From an uncultured Dehalococcoidia bacterium (GTDB taxonomy: Bacteria; Chloroflexota; Dehalococcoidia; Lucifugimonadales; Lucifugimonadaceae): a DNA stretch of 64,000 nt. Shown here one piece after another: positions 17,919 to 26,846 of the stretch. The notes under the pieces are model-generated. The model was not told the DNA's origin and did not search any database. It saw only the letters and a list, made by a program, of their open reading frames with translations. The first letter of the stretch is position 1, and each line of letters opens with the position of its first letter. The stretch spans positions 2,545,141-2,609,140 of the forward strand of contig OX638325.1 of the NCBI GenBank assembly GCA_951812795.1. The letters are read 5' to 3'. A program made the translations under genes and the position numbers.

Positions 17919-19559
17919 ATGAATTCGACGCTAACGTCGATACTCGATTTAAAGGTTGCATGGAGGCGAATAGAAATCACCAACCAAGCCGACATATCAA
18001 CTGCATCAAACGGTTTTGAAGGTCGTCTCTCTGCACTCGAATCACGACGGGCCAGCGCCAAACTCGGCGGTGGCGAACGACGCATTGAATCGCAGCAAAA
18101 ACGCGGCAAGCTAACCGCTCGCGAACGCCTGTCGAAACTCTTCGATGATGGCAAGTTCACCGAGATCGACACCTTCAACACCCATCGCTCCACCGACCTC
18201 GGACTAGACCGCCAACGCTTCGAAGGCGACTCCGTAGTTACGGCATGGGGCAAAGTCGAAGGCAGAACAGTCTTCGCATACGCCCAGGACTTCACCGTCC
18301 TAGGCGGCTCCCTTTCCCAGATCGCTGCCCAAAAGATCTCCAAGGTGATGGATCACGCCATCAAGGTCGGTGCTCCAGTGGTGGGCATCAACGACTCCGG
18401 CGGTGCTCGTATCCAGGAAGGCATCGACTCCCTCGCTGGCTATGGTGAGATATTCCGAAGGAACACGCTCGCATCCGGTGTCATCCCCCAAATCACCGTC
18501 ATCGCCGGACCCTCTGCAGGCGGCGCTGTCTACTCGCCCGCAATGACTGATTTCATCTTCATGGTCGAGTCGATAGGGCAGATGTACATCACCGGACCCG
18601 ACGTCGTCCGCTCGGTAACCGGCGAGGATGTTAACCACGAAGACCTCGGCGGGGCGGGAATGCACGCCACGACCTCCGGCGTAGCCCACTACGCCGCAAC
18701 CGACGAAGAAACCTGCTTCAACGAAGTCCGACGCCTCCTCGGCTTCATCCCATCCAACAACGCCTCCTCACCCCCAACCGTCCCCTGCGAAGACCCAACG
18801 GACCGTCGGCCCGAAAAACTAGGTACCGCCATCCCCGACGATCCCAACATGCCTTACGACGTTTTGGACATCGTCGAAGAACTCGTCGACGATGGCGAAT
18901 TCATGCAAGTCCACGCCGAGTTCGCCCGCAATATCGTCGTCGGGTTCGGCCGGATGGCAGGATCGACCGTCGGCATCGTCGCCAACCAACCGAACGAACT
19001 CGCCGGTGTCCTCGACATCGATGCCTCCGACAAAGGTGCGCGCTTCGTTCGTTTTTGCGACGCCTTCAACATCCCGATCCTCACCCTCGTCGATGTCCCC
19101 GGCTTCATGCCCGGGACTGCTCAAGAGCAGGGCGGTATCATTCGCCATGGCGCCAAGATGCTCTACGCCTACTCTGAAGCCACCGTCCCCAAAATCACCG
19201 TAATTCTCCGCAAGGCATACGGTGGTGCCTACATTGTGATGGGCAGCAAAGAACTCCGCTGCGATGTAAACCTTGCATGGCCCACCGCTGAGATCGCCGT
19301 CATGGGTCCTGATGGTGCCGTGAACGTCATCGCCCGCCGAGACATCGCCGCCGCGGATGACCCCGACGCCAAACGGCAAGAGCTAGTGGCCGACTACCGG
19401 GCGCAATTCGCAAACCCGTACGTCGCGGCAAACCGAGGATACGTCGACGATGTCATCGATCCGCGCGGCACCCGTGCGCGTGTCATCGACGCTCTTGAGA
19501 TGCTCGCCAACAAAGTCGACGACCTTCCACCGAAAAAACACGGAAACATTCCCCTGTGA
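17919..19559 (+). CDS. Acyl-CoA carboxylase carboxyltransferase subunit (PccB/AccD type)
   Basis: This subunit moves carboxyl from carboxybiotin to an acyl-CoA such as propionyl- or acetyl-CoA. The 546-residue product has the two crotonase-like halves of the family. The N-terminal half includes KLTARERL, INDSGGARIQEG and GPSAGGAVYSPA. The C-terminal half includes DVPGFMPGTAQE and RKAYGGAYIVMGSK. The first ~35 residues before the conserved helix are unusual and the ATG at 17919 is only the best visible start; a shorter N-terminus is possible. No biotin carboxylase or biotin carrier gene is in the window, so partners must be elsewhere. It overlaps the next gene by GTGA. Confidence 0.92.
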   Translation: MNSTLTSILDLKVAWRRIEITNQADISTASNGFEGRLSALESRRASAKLGGGERRIESQQKRGKLTARERLSKLFDDGKFTEIDTFNTHRSTDLGLDRQRFEGDSVVTAWGKVEGRTVFAYAQDFTVLGGSLSQIAAQKISKVMDHAIKVGAPVVGINDSGGARIQEGIDSLAGYGEIFRRNTLASGVIPQITVIAGPSAGGAVYSPAMTDFIFMVESIGQMYITGPDVVRSVTGEDVNHEDLGGAGMHATTSGVAHYAATDEETCFNEVRRLLGFIPSNNASSPPTVPCEDPTDRRPEKLGTAIPDDPNMPYDVLDIVEELVDDGEFMQVHAEFARNIVVGFGRMAGSTVGIVANQPNELAGVLDIDASDKGARFVRFCDAFNIPILTLVDVPGFMPGTAQEQGGIIRHGAKMLYAYSEATVPKITVILRKAYGGAYIVMGSKELRCDVNLAWPTAEIAVMGPDGAVNVIARRDIAAADDPDAKRQELVADYRAQFANPYVAANRGYVDDVIDPRGTRARVIDALEMLANKVDDLPPKKHGNIPL

Positions 19560-19978
19560 GCACCGCCGACCGACCGCGCTACGCTCCAAACGCCGTGAGC
19601 GAAGAAGAATTCGTCAATACAGTCTCCGACATGGCACGCGAAGTCTGGGACTTCCACAACCGATGGGGGTTCGGCTCCGGGCACTTCGAAAACACAAGCC
19701 CAGCCGACATCATCAGTCGTCGCAAAGCCATCCTGGCCGAAGAGGTCCGTGAACTAAGCGAAGCCGTTTCCGAAGACGACACCGAAGGCATCGTCAACGA
19801 AGCCGCCGACGTCCTCTTCGTAGCCATCGGTCACGTGGAAGCGCTTGGCCACTCCGGGCTCGACGGTGTCCGCTACGTCACCAGCAAAAACGCCAACAAA
19901 ACCGAGGCGACCCACGCCATCCGGCAAGACACCGGAAAACTATTGCCCAAAGAAGGCAAACCACACAAGTGGGAATGA
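19556..19978 (+). CDS. MazG-like nucleotide pyrophosphohydrolase
   Basis: A 140-residue all-helical protein with the MazG metal-binding arrangement E-E-x2-E (LAEEVRELSEAV) followed by E-x2-D (NEAADVLFVAIG). Such enzymes hydrolyse nucleoside triphosphates, including damaged or non-canonical ones, to monophosphate and pyrophosphate. The GTG start overlaps the carboxyltransferase stop by four bases. A preceding segment WDFHNRWGFGSGHFEN is not part of the MazG core and may cap the active site. The house-cleaning role is inferred from family. Confidence 0.8.
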   Translation: MSTADRPRYAPNAVSEEEFVNTVSDMAREVWDFHNRWGFGSGHFENTSPADIISRRKAILAEEVRELSEAVSEDDTEGIVNEAADVLFVAIGHVEALGHSGLDGVRYVTSKNANKTEATHAIRQDTGKLLPKEGKPHKWE

Positions 19979-20001
19979 TCCCGCGACCAGAGGAACTCTG
20001 A

Positions 20002-21216
20002 ATGCAAAACGTAGCCCCCAACGCCGCAATCGAGCGCGCCAAGGATCACTTCGGCGAACTTCTCGAACGACAGATCGATCGAGTAGCTGCGATGAAAGAG
20101 TCGGCCGATTTCGTCGACTACGATACGCTTGACACCATCAAGATCGGTCTCATTGGCGGCGACGGCATCGGGCCTGCAATCACGGACACCGCTCGTGGCG
20201 TCCTCGAACGACTCCTCTCCGACGCGGTGGCCAGTGGCAAGATCGAATTCCGAGACATCGAAGGTCTAACCATCGAGAACCGAGCCGAACACCTCCAGTC
20301 GATCCCCGACGCCGTTCTCGCCGAGATCAAAGAGTGTGATGTAACCCTCAAAGGCCCGACAACTACTCCCGAAAAGGGCGACGGTTGGCCAAACCTCGAA
20401 TCCGCAAATGTCGGCATGCGGAAGGAACTCGACCTCTTCGCCAACGTCCGACCGGTACGCGTCCCATCCGAAGGCATCGATTGGGTCTTTTTCCGAGAGA
20501 ACACCGAAGATCTGTACGCCCTCGGCTCTGACGGCATTGACGTCACCGACGACTTCACCATCGATTTCCGCCTCATCTCAGAACCCGGGTCCGAGCGAAT
20601 TATCCGCGCCGCTTTCGAGCACGCCAAGCAGAACGGTCGCGACCGCGTGACGGTCGTCACCAAAGCGAACATCGTCAAACTCAGCGACGGTCGCTTCCTG
20701 CAGGTAGCCGAACGCATCGCCAAAGAGTACCCAGGCATCGAATGGGATGGCTGGTACATCGACATCATGACCGCCAAGCTCCTCGATACCGCCCGACGCT
20801 CCGACTTCCAAGTCTTCGTCATGCCCAACCTCTACGGCGACATCCTCACCGACGAAGCCGCCGAGATCCAAGGCGGAGTCGGAACTGCCGGTGCCGCCAA
20901 CATCGGCACCAGATACGCCATGTTCGAAGCCATTCACGGCTCCGCACCCCGCATGGTCACTGAGGGCCGCGCCCAATACGCCGACCCATCATCCATGCTT
21001 AAAGCCTCCGCCATGCTCCTCCAGCACATCGGCTACGCCGACCTCGGACGACGCCTCGACATGGCCCTCGAAGTCTGCGGACAATACGAGCGCAAAATCG
21101 TCACTACCGGCCGCGACACCGGCGCAACCGGCGACGAATACGGAGCTTACGTAGCCGACGCCGTCAACGACCCCAACCTCGAATCCAAGTGGCAGTCCTA
21201 CGTCGACGCTTCGTAA
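20002..21216 (+). CDS. Isocitrate/isopropylmalate dehydrogenase family, probably isocitrate dehydrogenase
   Basis: This cytoplasmic enzyme oxidises and decarboxylates a 2-hydroxyacid, most likely isocitrate to 2-oxoglutarate. The 404-residue product has a ~45-residue N-terminal extension, then GDGIGP, the substrate serine and arginine in SANVGMRKEL, FFRENTEDLY, the catalytic tyrosine/lysine region VTKANIVK, the metal-binding DxxxxD in the NLYGDILTDEAAE stretch, and the nucleotide loop IHGSAPRM. SxNxxxR fits isocitrate better than isopropylmalate. The surroundings (malate dehydrogenase next, sdhABE in the window) support a TCA role. Cofactor choice, probably NAD, is inferred. Confidence 0.85.
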   Translation: MQNVAPNAAIERAKDHFGELLERQIDRVAAMKESADFVDYDTLDTIKIGLIGGDGIGPAITDTARGVLERLLSDAVASGKIEFRDIEGLTIENRAEHLQSIPDAVLAEIKECDVTLKGPTTTPEKGDGWPNLESANVGMRKELDLFANVRPVRVPSEGIDWVFFRENTEDLYALGSDGIDVTDDFTIDFRLISEPGSERIIRAAFEHAKQNGRDRVTVVTKANIVKLSDGRFLQVAERIAKEYPGIEWDGWYIDIMTAKLLDTARRSDFQVFVMPNLYGDILTDEAAEIQGGVGTAGAANIGTRYAMFEAIHGSAPRMVTEGRAQYADPSSMLKASAMLLQHIGYADLGRRLDMALEVCGQYERKIVTTGRDTGATGDEYGAYVADAVNDPNLESKWQSYVDAS

Positions 21217-21225
21217 CTGACAACC

Positions 21226-21318
21226 GTCATTCAGGCGAAGGCCGGAACCCACCGACTGCGGCAGGGGAGCGATAAAAACCCCTCCCCCGCTCGGCGGTAG
21301 AGGGTTAGGGTGAGGGCC
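21226..21318. repeat. Two dispersed palindromic repeats between idh and mdh
   Basis: The first part (21226-21250) is a GTCATTC...GGCGAAGGCCGGAA element of the same family as copies at 27709, 52593, 63169 and 63532. The second part (21279-21318) has a C-rich run followed by GGTAGAGGGTTAGGG and can fold back on itself. It is the same type of C-run/G-run element that lies in frame in the gene at 59343. No gene is present in this gap. Confidence 0.6.
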
Positions 21319-21359
21319 CCACAACGACAAACCAACCAGAAACGGAGTAACCAAACAAC

Positions 21360-22292
21360 ATGCGATTCAAAGTAACAGTCGTAGGCGCCGGAAACGTCGG
21401 CGCAACCACAGCACAACGCATATACGAACGCGGATACGCCGACGTCGTCCTCGTTGACGTCGTCGAAGACATGCCACAAGGTAAAGCCCTCGACCTTTTG
21501 GAGTCCGGCCCCGTCCTCGGTACCGACGCCCAAATCACCGGCGCCAACGACTACGCACCGACCGCCGACTCCGACGTCGTCGTCGTAACCGCCGGCATCG
21601 CCCGTCGCCCCGGCATGTCCCGAGACGACCTCCTCCTCACCAACATGCGCATCATGCAGTCTGTCACCGAGCAGGTCGTCAAATACTCCCCCAACACAAT
21701 CCTTGTCATCGTCTCCAACCCGCTCGACGCCATGGTCCAGCTCGCCCAAAAGGTCAGCGGCTTCCCCAAAGAGCGCGTCGTCGGCATGGCCGGCATCCTC
21801 GACACCGCGCGTTTCCGCACCTTCCTCGCGCAAGAACTCGACGTCTCCGTAACCAACGTCTCGGCATACGTCCTCGGCGGCCACGGCGACACCATGGTAC
21901 CCCTCATCAAAGCCACCACCGTAGGCGGCGTTCCCGTATCCGAACTCATCGCATCCGACCGCCTTGAAGAGATCATCCAACGCACCCGCGACGGCGGCGC
22001 CGAAATCGTAGCCCTCCTAAAGACCGGCTCCGCCTACTACGCCCCCTCCGCCGCGGCCGCGCAGATGGTCGAAGCCATCCTGCTAGACCGCAAAGAGATT
22101 CTGCCATGTGCCGCTATGTTGGATGGGGAGTACGGGATATCCGGTTTGTACGTCGGGGTTCCAGTGAAGCTTGGTTCAGGTGGTGTCGAGGAAATCATCG
22201 AGGTAGACCTTTCCGAAGCCGAACAAACCGCACTTCAAGCCTCCGCCGACGCAGTCCAAGAGCTAGTTGACGTGATGGCAGCCGCAGATTGA
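21360..22292 (+). CDS. mdh: Malate dehydrogenase (LDH-like)
   Basis: This enzyme interconverts malate and oxaloacetate with NAD. The 310-residue product carries the Rossmann motif GAGNVG at residues 9-14, an acidic end of strand 2 (VDVVE) that favours NAD, the substrate arginines in [11 protein letters not shown], the catalytic aspartate in GILDTARFR and the catalytic histidine in GGHGDTMVP. The start ATG 21360 follows a GGAG about 12 bases upstream. It is separated from the isocitrate dehydrogenase gene by a repeat-filled gap of 143 bases. Confidence 0.96.
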   Translation: MRFKVTVVGAGNVGATTAQRIYERGYADVVLVDVVEDMPQGKALDLLESGPVLGTDAQITGANDYAPTADSDVVVVTAGIARRPGMSRDDLLLTNMRIMQSVTEQVVKYSPNTILVIVSNPLDAMVQLAQKVSGFPKERVVGMAGILDTARFRTFLAQELDVSVTNVSAYVLGGHGDTMVPLIKATTVGGVPVSELIASDRLEEIIQRTRDGGAEIVALLKTGSAYYAPSAAAAQMVEAILLDRKEILPCAAMLDGEYGISGLYVGVPVKLGSGGVEEIIEVDLSEAEQTALQASADAVQELVDVMAAAD

Positions 22293-22369
22293 CAGACCAT
22301 CGCAATAAAGTAGTAGGCGTATTCCATCGCCACAGGCAATTGCTGGCAACCTAACCAATCGAGAAACGC

Positions 22370-23060
22370 GTGAACATCACCGCTCGCAAGTATCGAGTGA
22401 GCGTCGTGAATCGAATGATTGGCTCAGCATTCTTTTTGGGATCCAGAGAACAGCGAATTTCATTACTGCTAAGCATTTGCTGACGTTAGGTATGGCACCT
22501 TTCGAGGTATTGTGGAACGATTGCTGGCGATCTTTGAGTGTCACTTTGGTGGGAAATTGTGTCGGCGACACTGATATTTCGGATTTGAAAACCGACGTCG
22601 ATTTGCCGTTTTTCGAGTCTCGGATCCCACCGAATGTTTAATTGAACCCTATTTGTACTTGGTTGAAGATGTGGAATTTTGCGGTTTTCCTGTTGGATTG
22701 AGTACCCAGCTTGGCGGAGACCGCGGCTCGGTTGCACTCGTGAAACGAGGGATAGTAACAGGATTTTTCGGCGCACCTTTGTCAAGCGGCCACGAGTCGT
22801 TTTGGATCGACGCGGACAGTAATCCAGGTTTCTCTGGCGGCCCGGTAGTTTGCCGTAGAGAAGCGAAATTTGCCATCACCGGTTTTGTCAGCGGTCGAAC
22901 GATGGAAGACATCAACGTTTAAGACATTGAATCCAAAGGTCACGATGATCCTGGGACACCCATGGGCTTTTCGCGTCAGAATACCGGAATCGTGGCGGCG
23001 TACAACATCAAGTACGCCATTGATGTCATCGAACAATCGATTAGCGGAAAGTCAGCGTGA
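22370..23060 (+). pseudogene. Decayed trypsin-like serine protease
   Basis: Three consecutive frames join into one recognisable trypsin-like peptidase. Frame one (22370 to about 22450) gives RVSVVNRMIGSAFFLGS. Frame two (about 22453-22641) gives FITAKHLLT, which carries the catalytic histidine, and then LKTDVDLPFF, with the candidate catalytic aspartate. Frame three (about 22620-22922) gives VEFCGFPVGL and the serine motif DSNPGFSGGPVV. After an in-frame TAA at 22920 the same frame continues to a TGA at 23060 with NTGIVAAYNIKYAID, a typical C-terminal segment. The lesions are thus two single-base losses and one nonsense codon. No signal peptide is visible, so the ancestor was probably cytoplasmic or started further upstream. 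Confidence 0.8.
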
Positions 23061-23101
23061 TTTTTCAAACGATTGCATAGTGATGGAATTCCGTATCAGT
23101 T

Positions 23102-23605
23102 TCAAACCAACCCAATACCCCGCCGCCGCTCCCTCAGCCCCTTCGACCGATTAACCATCTCGACCGCCGACTCCGCGTACCCTTTCGAGTGCTCAATCCG
23201 CGCCACCGCCTGTTGGACAGTATCCGTAGTCAAAACGCCAAAAATCACTGGCTTCAGCGAGTCTTCCGAAACCCGCATCAATCCTTGCGAAGCAGCATTC
23301 GCGATGTGCTCATAATGGTCCGTCTCACCCCTAATAACCGCGCCGATTGCGACTACTGCGTCAGCTAGAACTGGCGGATCTAGCAATGCCCGCGCCGCCA
23401 GCGGCAACTCGAACGAACCCGGCACCTCGAAGACGTGAGAATCCTGAACCGTGACCCCCAACTCCTCCAACCGCGCCAGGCACCGATCACGCATTTTGAA
23501 GGTGATATCCGAATTGAACCGCGCCACCGCAATGCCGATCTTCAAACCCGTACCGTCCAGATACTCCGCCGACGCTGCTCCAGCACTCTTTTCAATCTCG
23601 GCCAT
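23102..23605 (-). CDS. ribH: 6,7-dimethyl-8-ribityllumazine synthase
   Basis: This enzyme condenses the ribitylamino-pyrimidine with dihydroxybutanone phosphate, the penultimate step of riboflavin synthesis. ATG 23605, preceded by AAGGTGA, gives a 167-residue protein of normal family length; a longer frame to 23680 would overlap ribBA and is not supported. Hallmarks are VARFN, the substrate loop VPGSFELPLAA, GAVIRGETDHYEH with the catalytic histidine, and FGVLTTDT. The last gene of the leftward rib operon. Confidence 0.95.
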   Translation of the reverse strand: MAEIEKSAGAASAEYLDGTGLKIGIAVARFNSDITFKMRDRCLARLEELGVTVQDSHVFEVPGSFELPLAARALLDPPVLADAVVAIGAVIRGETDHYEHIANAASQGLMRVSEDSLKPVIFGVLTTDTVQQAVARIEHSKGYAESAVEMVNRSKGLRERRRGIGLV

Positions 23606-23621
23606 CGAACTCACCTTGAAC

Positions 23622-24908
23622 TCAACCGCCCAAAGGCGTCCGTCGCCGACTAACTGCAGGACCGGTCGGCTTGTCTTCACCCAACTCGATCTGATGCATC
23701 ATCCGATCACGCTTGGTTGCGAGATATTCCCGGTTGTGGTCGTTGGCAGGAGGGGAGAGGGGTATCTGCTCCATCATCTCCAAGCCGAATCCCTCCAACC
23801 CAGCAACCTTCTTCGGATTGTTCGTCAGAAACTTGAACTTCCGTATCCCAAGATCCAACAAAATCTGCGCGCCAACGCCGTAATGACGGAGATCCGTCTG
23901 GAAACCTAACTCATTGTTCGCCTCCACCGTGTCCAGACCGTTGTCCTGAAGGCGATAGGCCTTCAACTTGTTTATCAATCCAATCCCTCGTCCCTCTTGT
24001 CGCATGTAGACGAGCGCTCCGACACCGGCCTCCGCGATCTGCGACATCGCCGCGTCCAACTGATCACCACAATCGCACCGCTGGCTACCGAATATATCGC
24101 CCGTCAGACACTCCGAATGGACGCGCACCAACACCGGCTGCTCAGGCTCGATCCGACCCATCACCAGCGCAATGTGCTCCGCCGGATCCACGTTGCTCTG
24201 ATATGCCACACATCTGAACTCACCCCAACGGGTCGGAAGATAAGTCTCGGTGACCCGCCGCACGAACGACTCGCGACTCAACCGATAGGCGATGATGTCC
24301 GCAATCGAAACGATCGGGATGTCGTGCTTTTTGGCCATCGATTCAAGTTGAGGCCGGCGTGCCATCGTGCCGTCCTCGTTCATGATCTCGCACACCACCG
24401 CGGAAGGTCGCTTGCCCGCGGTCCGCACGAGGTCTATCGAACCCTCCGTATGTCCGGCCCGCACCAACACGCCACCTTCTTGATAACGCAACGGGAAGAC
24501 ATGCCCCGGCTGAACGAAATTCTCCGAAGTTGCCTCCAGTTCTGAGAGCAACCGGATCGTGTGTGCACGGTCGGCTGACGAGATCCCCGTCGTGATCCCG
24601 TACGCCGCGTCCACCGCGACAGTCATCGCCGTCGAATGCGGTGACGTGTTGTGGCGCACCATCATCGGCATCCCGAGACGGTCCAGGTCATCACCCTCCA
24701 TCGGCACGCAAATCAAGCCCCGACCGTGCATCGCCATGAAATTGATCTGTTCCGCAGTCGCGTCCTCCGCCGCCATCACGAAATCGCCTTCGTTCTCGCG
24801 GTCCTCGTCATCCACCATAATCACCATTCCGCCAACACGAACGCGTTCGATGGCGAACTCAACCGCCTCAGCGGAATCGGGCCTCAATGGGCGTGCTTCA
24901 GTAGACAT
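23622..24908 (-). CDS. ribBA: Bifunctional 3,4-dihydroxy-2-butanone 4-phosphate synthase / GTP cyclohydrolase II
   Basis: A 428-residue fusion that supplies both riboflavin precursors. The N-terminal half (about 1-205) is the RibB domain, with DDEDRENEGD near residues 33-42, AMHGRGLICVP, HNTSPHSTAMT and RAGHTEGSIDL. The C-terminal half (about 206-410) is the RibA domain, with the zinc ligands C-x10-C-x-C in the CLTGDIFGSQRCDCG segment, the catalytic QEGRGIGL and LTNNPKK. Both active sites look complete. It lies 15 bases after ribE and 16 bases before ribH. Confidence 0.96.
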   Translation of the reverse strand: MSTEARPLRPDSAEAVEFAIERVRVGGMVIMVDDEDRENEGDFVMAAEDATAEQINFMAMHGRGLICVPMEGDDLDRLGMPMMVRHNTSPHSTAMTVAVDAAYGITTGISSADRAHTIRLLSELEATSENFVQPGHVFPLRYQEGGVLVRAGHTEGSIDLVRTAGKRPSAVVCEIMNEDGTMARRPQLESMAKKHDIPIVSIADIIAYRLSRESFVRRVTETYLPTRWGEFRCVAYQSNVDPAEHIALVMGRIEPEQPVLVRVHSECLTGDIFGSQRCDCGDQLDAAMSQIAEAGVGALVYMRQEGRGIGLINKLKAYRLQDNGLDTVEANNELGFQTDLRHYGVGAQILLDLGIRKFKFLTNNPKKVAGLEGFGLEMMEQIPLSPPANDHNREYLATKRDRMMHQIELGEDKPTGPAVSRRRTPLGG

Positions 24909-24923
24909 CGGAATAAGCCGATT

Positions 24924-25514
24924 CTATTTGGAAATAAATCGTTCGACGTACTTTCCCGTCATGTCTGTCTCGATATTTACCAGGTCACCCGCACGTAATC
25001 CGCCCAGTGTAGTGTGAATCGCCGTGTACGGTATCAAAGTGAACGTGAAACTCCTAGGTGTGCAATCGAAGCATGTCAGACTCACACCATCGACCGCGAT
25101 GAAACCCTTTTCAACGATGTAACGCGACAGTTCTTCGGGACACTCGATAGTGATGAGTTTGGCGTCGCGGTCCGATTCCGTGGATACGACTTGCCCAACA
25201 CCCTCTACGTGTCCTTGGACCATGTGACCACCGACGCGGTCGCCGTATCGTAAAGCCCGTTCTAGATTGACGTGCGAACCGACGCGCATGTCGAAGAACC
25301 AAGTTTGGCGCATCGTTTCAGGCACTACGTCTACCGAAAACCAGTTGGATTGAATCTCGGTAACAGTTAAACAAGCGCCACTGACCGAAATACTGTCCGA
25401 GACCTCAAGCTTTCCGTTGCCTGTTACCACCCGTCCCGCGGCGATTAGGAGTTTTCCATTGTCTTTGCCGTATTCGGTAACCGTGCCAGTCTCTTCGACT
25501 ATCCCGCTGAACAT
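24924..25514 (-). CDS. ribE: Riboflavin synthase
   Basis: This enzyme dismutates two lumazine molecules into riboflavin and the pyrimidine precursor. ATG 25514, behind GGAAAGG, starts a protein of about 196 residues with the expected MFSGIVEETG. Two lumazine-binding repeats are visible, each with a GACLTV or GVSLTCF strand and a ligand segment (NLERALRYGDRVGGHMVQGHV and VNIETDMTGKYVER regions). It begins two bases after the ribD stop. Confidence 0.95.
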   Translation of the reverse strand: MFSGIVEETGTVTEYGKDNGKLLIAAGRVVTGNGKLEVSDSISVSGACLTVTEIQSNWFSVDVVPETMRQTWFFDMRVGSHVNLERALRYGDRVGGHMVQGHVEGVGQVVSTESDRDAKLITIECPEELSRYIVEKGFIAVDGVSLTCFDCTPRSFTFTLIPYTAIHTTLGGLRAGDLVNIETDMTGKYVERFISK

Positions 25515-25516
25515 GT

Positions 25517-26641
25517 TTACCTTTCCGCGCAATGGTCGACGTAGCCGATCACCGCAATGTCATCTCCCAAAAATTTTACGTGAGCATTTTTGAGGTTTAC
25601 GGCGTCACGCATCCAACGGGAACCGCTTCCCCCGATTGGCGACAGCGCGGCTTCGCCGCCAATGACTTTTGATGTTGAGATGTAGGTAACTACTTTGTCC
25701 ACCAGTTTCATGTCGAACAGCGCACCGTTCAGCTTTTCTCCGGCCTCCACCAGAACGTTGTGGCAACCGCGTTCACCCAGGTGTCGCAAGAGCGCTGCTA
25801 GATCAACCGCGTCTTCGCCCGCGTCGGCGATACGCATCACCTCGCAACGATCGCTGTCGGGAAATTCGGTCGTTACTACCTGCAACACTTCTCCCGCTTC
25901 GGCCAACAACGCGGCATTAGCGGGAATCCTCGCGTGACTGTCAACTACGACGCGCAAATACGGACGGTTACCGACCCGCTTTCCGGTGTTGGGGTCACGG
26001 GCCGTAAGACGCGGGTCGTCAGCAAGGACGGTGCCGATGCCCGTCATCACCGCGTCCGACCGGTATCGCAAACTGTGAGCGTGCGAGCGAGCCGCTTCAC
26101 CGGTGATCCACCGTGAATCTCGGTCCCGCGTTGCGATCTTGCCATCAAGAGACATCGCCCACTTGGCGGTTACAAATGGCGAACCTGTTTTCAGGAGTTT
26201 GGCGAACCCTTCAACCAACTCGTCGGCACGCCGTTGCGCCGTGTCGTCAACATCCCGAACCACCTCGATTCCGGCCGCCGTCAACTCCTCAAAACCGCGC
26301 CCGGCAACTTCGGGATTCGGATCAACAGTAGGGCAGACCACCCTCTTGATTCCCGCGTCGATTATCGCCCGGCTACACGGCGGAGTAGTCGCAAAATGCT
26401 GATGCGGCTCTAGAGTGCAATAGATCGTCCCACCTCTTGCCGCCTCGCCAGCCTGCGCCAACGCCATTGCTTCAGCATGGTGTCCTGGATGAGGTTCCGT
26501 AGCACCTTCCCCGACAACACTCTTGCCGTCACTCGCCACGATCACAGCACCCACCGGCGGCCTCGGCGCCACTCCCCCGGCTACCTGGTCTGCCAGATCG
26601 AGCGCTCGTACCATGAAATCCATGTCTAAAGTATGCAACAC
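25517..26641 (-). CDS. ribD: Bifunctional riboflavin deaminase/reductase
   Basis: The 374-residue protein deaminates the pyrimidine product of GTP cyclohydrolase II (domain 1, about 1-150) and reduces its ribose with NADPH (domain 2, about 155-374, from FVTAKWAMSLDGKIA). Zinc ligands in the deaminase are expected as H-A-E, then P-C-x8-C. Here HHAE (H55, E57) and C89 (TPPC) are present, but the first cysteine is replaced by histidine (LEPHQHF, H80). The site may still bind zinc. The start is GTG 26641, with ATG 26623 or 26614 as alternatives. First gene of the riboflavin operon; no FMN riboswitch is recognisable in the 205-base gap upstream. Confidence 0.93.
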   Translation of the reverse strand: MLHTLDMDFMVRALDLADQVAGGVAPRPPVGAVIVASDGKSVVGEGATEPHPGHHAEAMALAQAGEAARGGTIYCTLEPHQHFATTPPCSRAIIDAGIKRVVCPTVDPNPEVAGRGFEELTAAGIEVVRDVDDTAQRRADELVEGFAKLLKTGSPFVTAKWAMSLDGKIATRDRDSRWITGEAARSHAHSLRYRSDAVMTGIGTVLADDPRLTARDPNTGKRVGNRPYLRVVVDSHARIPANAALLAEAGEVLQVVTTEFPDSDRCEVMRIADAGEDAVDLAALLRHLGERGCHNVLVEAGEKLNGALFDMKLVDKVVTYISTSKVIGGEAALSPIGGSGSRWMRDAVNLKNAHVKFLGDDIAVIGYVDHCAER

Positions 26642-26846
26642 CCGTTTCCCGCAATCCCAGTCGAAGTAACACCTCAGTTGCAGGGGCGCGATCTCGAAAA
26701 CTCGCCAATTCCAGGGCGAACCAATTGAACGCGTCCATCAACCATCACCTACAATCCAACGAGCGCAACAACCTTCTCATCCCGAACTGCCGAATCGTTC
26801 TTGCGGATGCGAGAACCCAGATAAGACCAAACAGACCTATCTCACC

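Noticed and set aside
17913..18010. ATG 17913 as an alternative start near the carboxyltransferase gene
   Set aside because: It is in another frame and stops after about 30 codons.
22370..22922. Programmed frameshifting in the protease-like gene
   Set aside because: Two shifts at sites without slippery sequences plus a nonsense codon fit decay better than regulation.
26642..26846. FMN riboswitch upstream of ribD
   Set aside because: I looked for the conserved RFN blocks on the minus strand and found none; the gap is also short and shared with a divergent gene.
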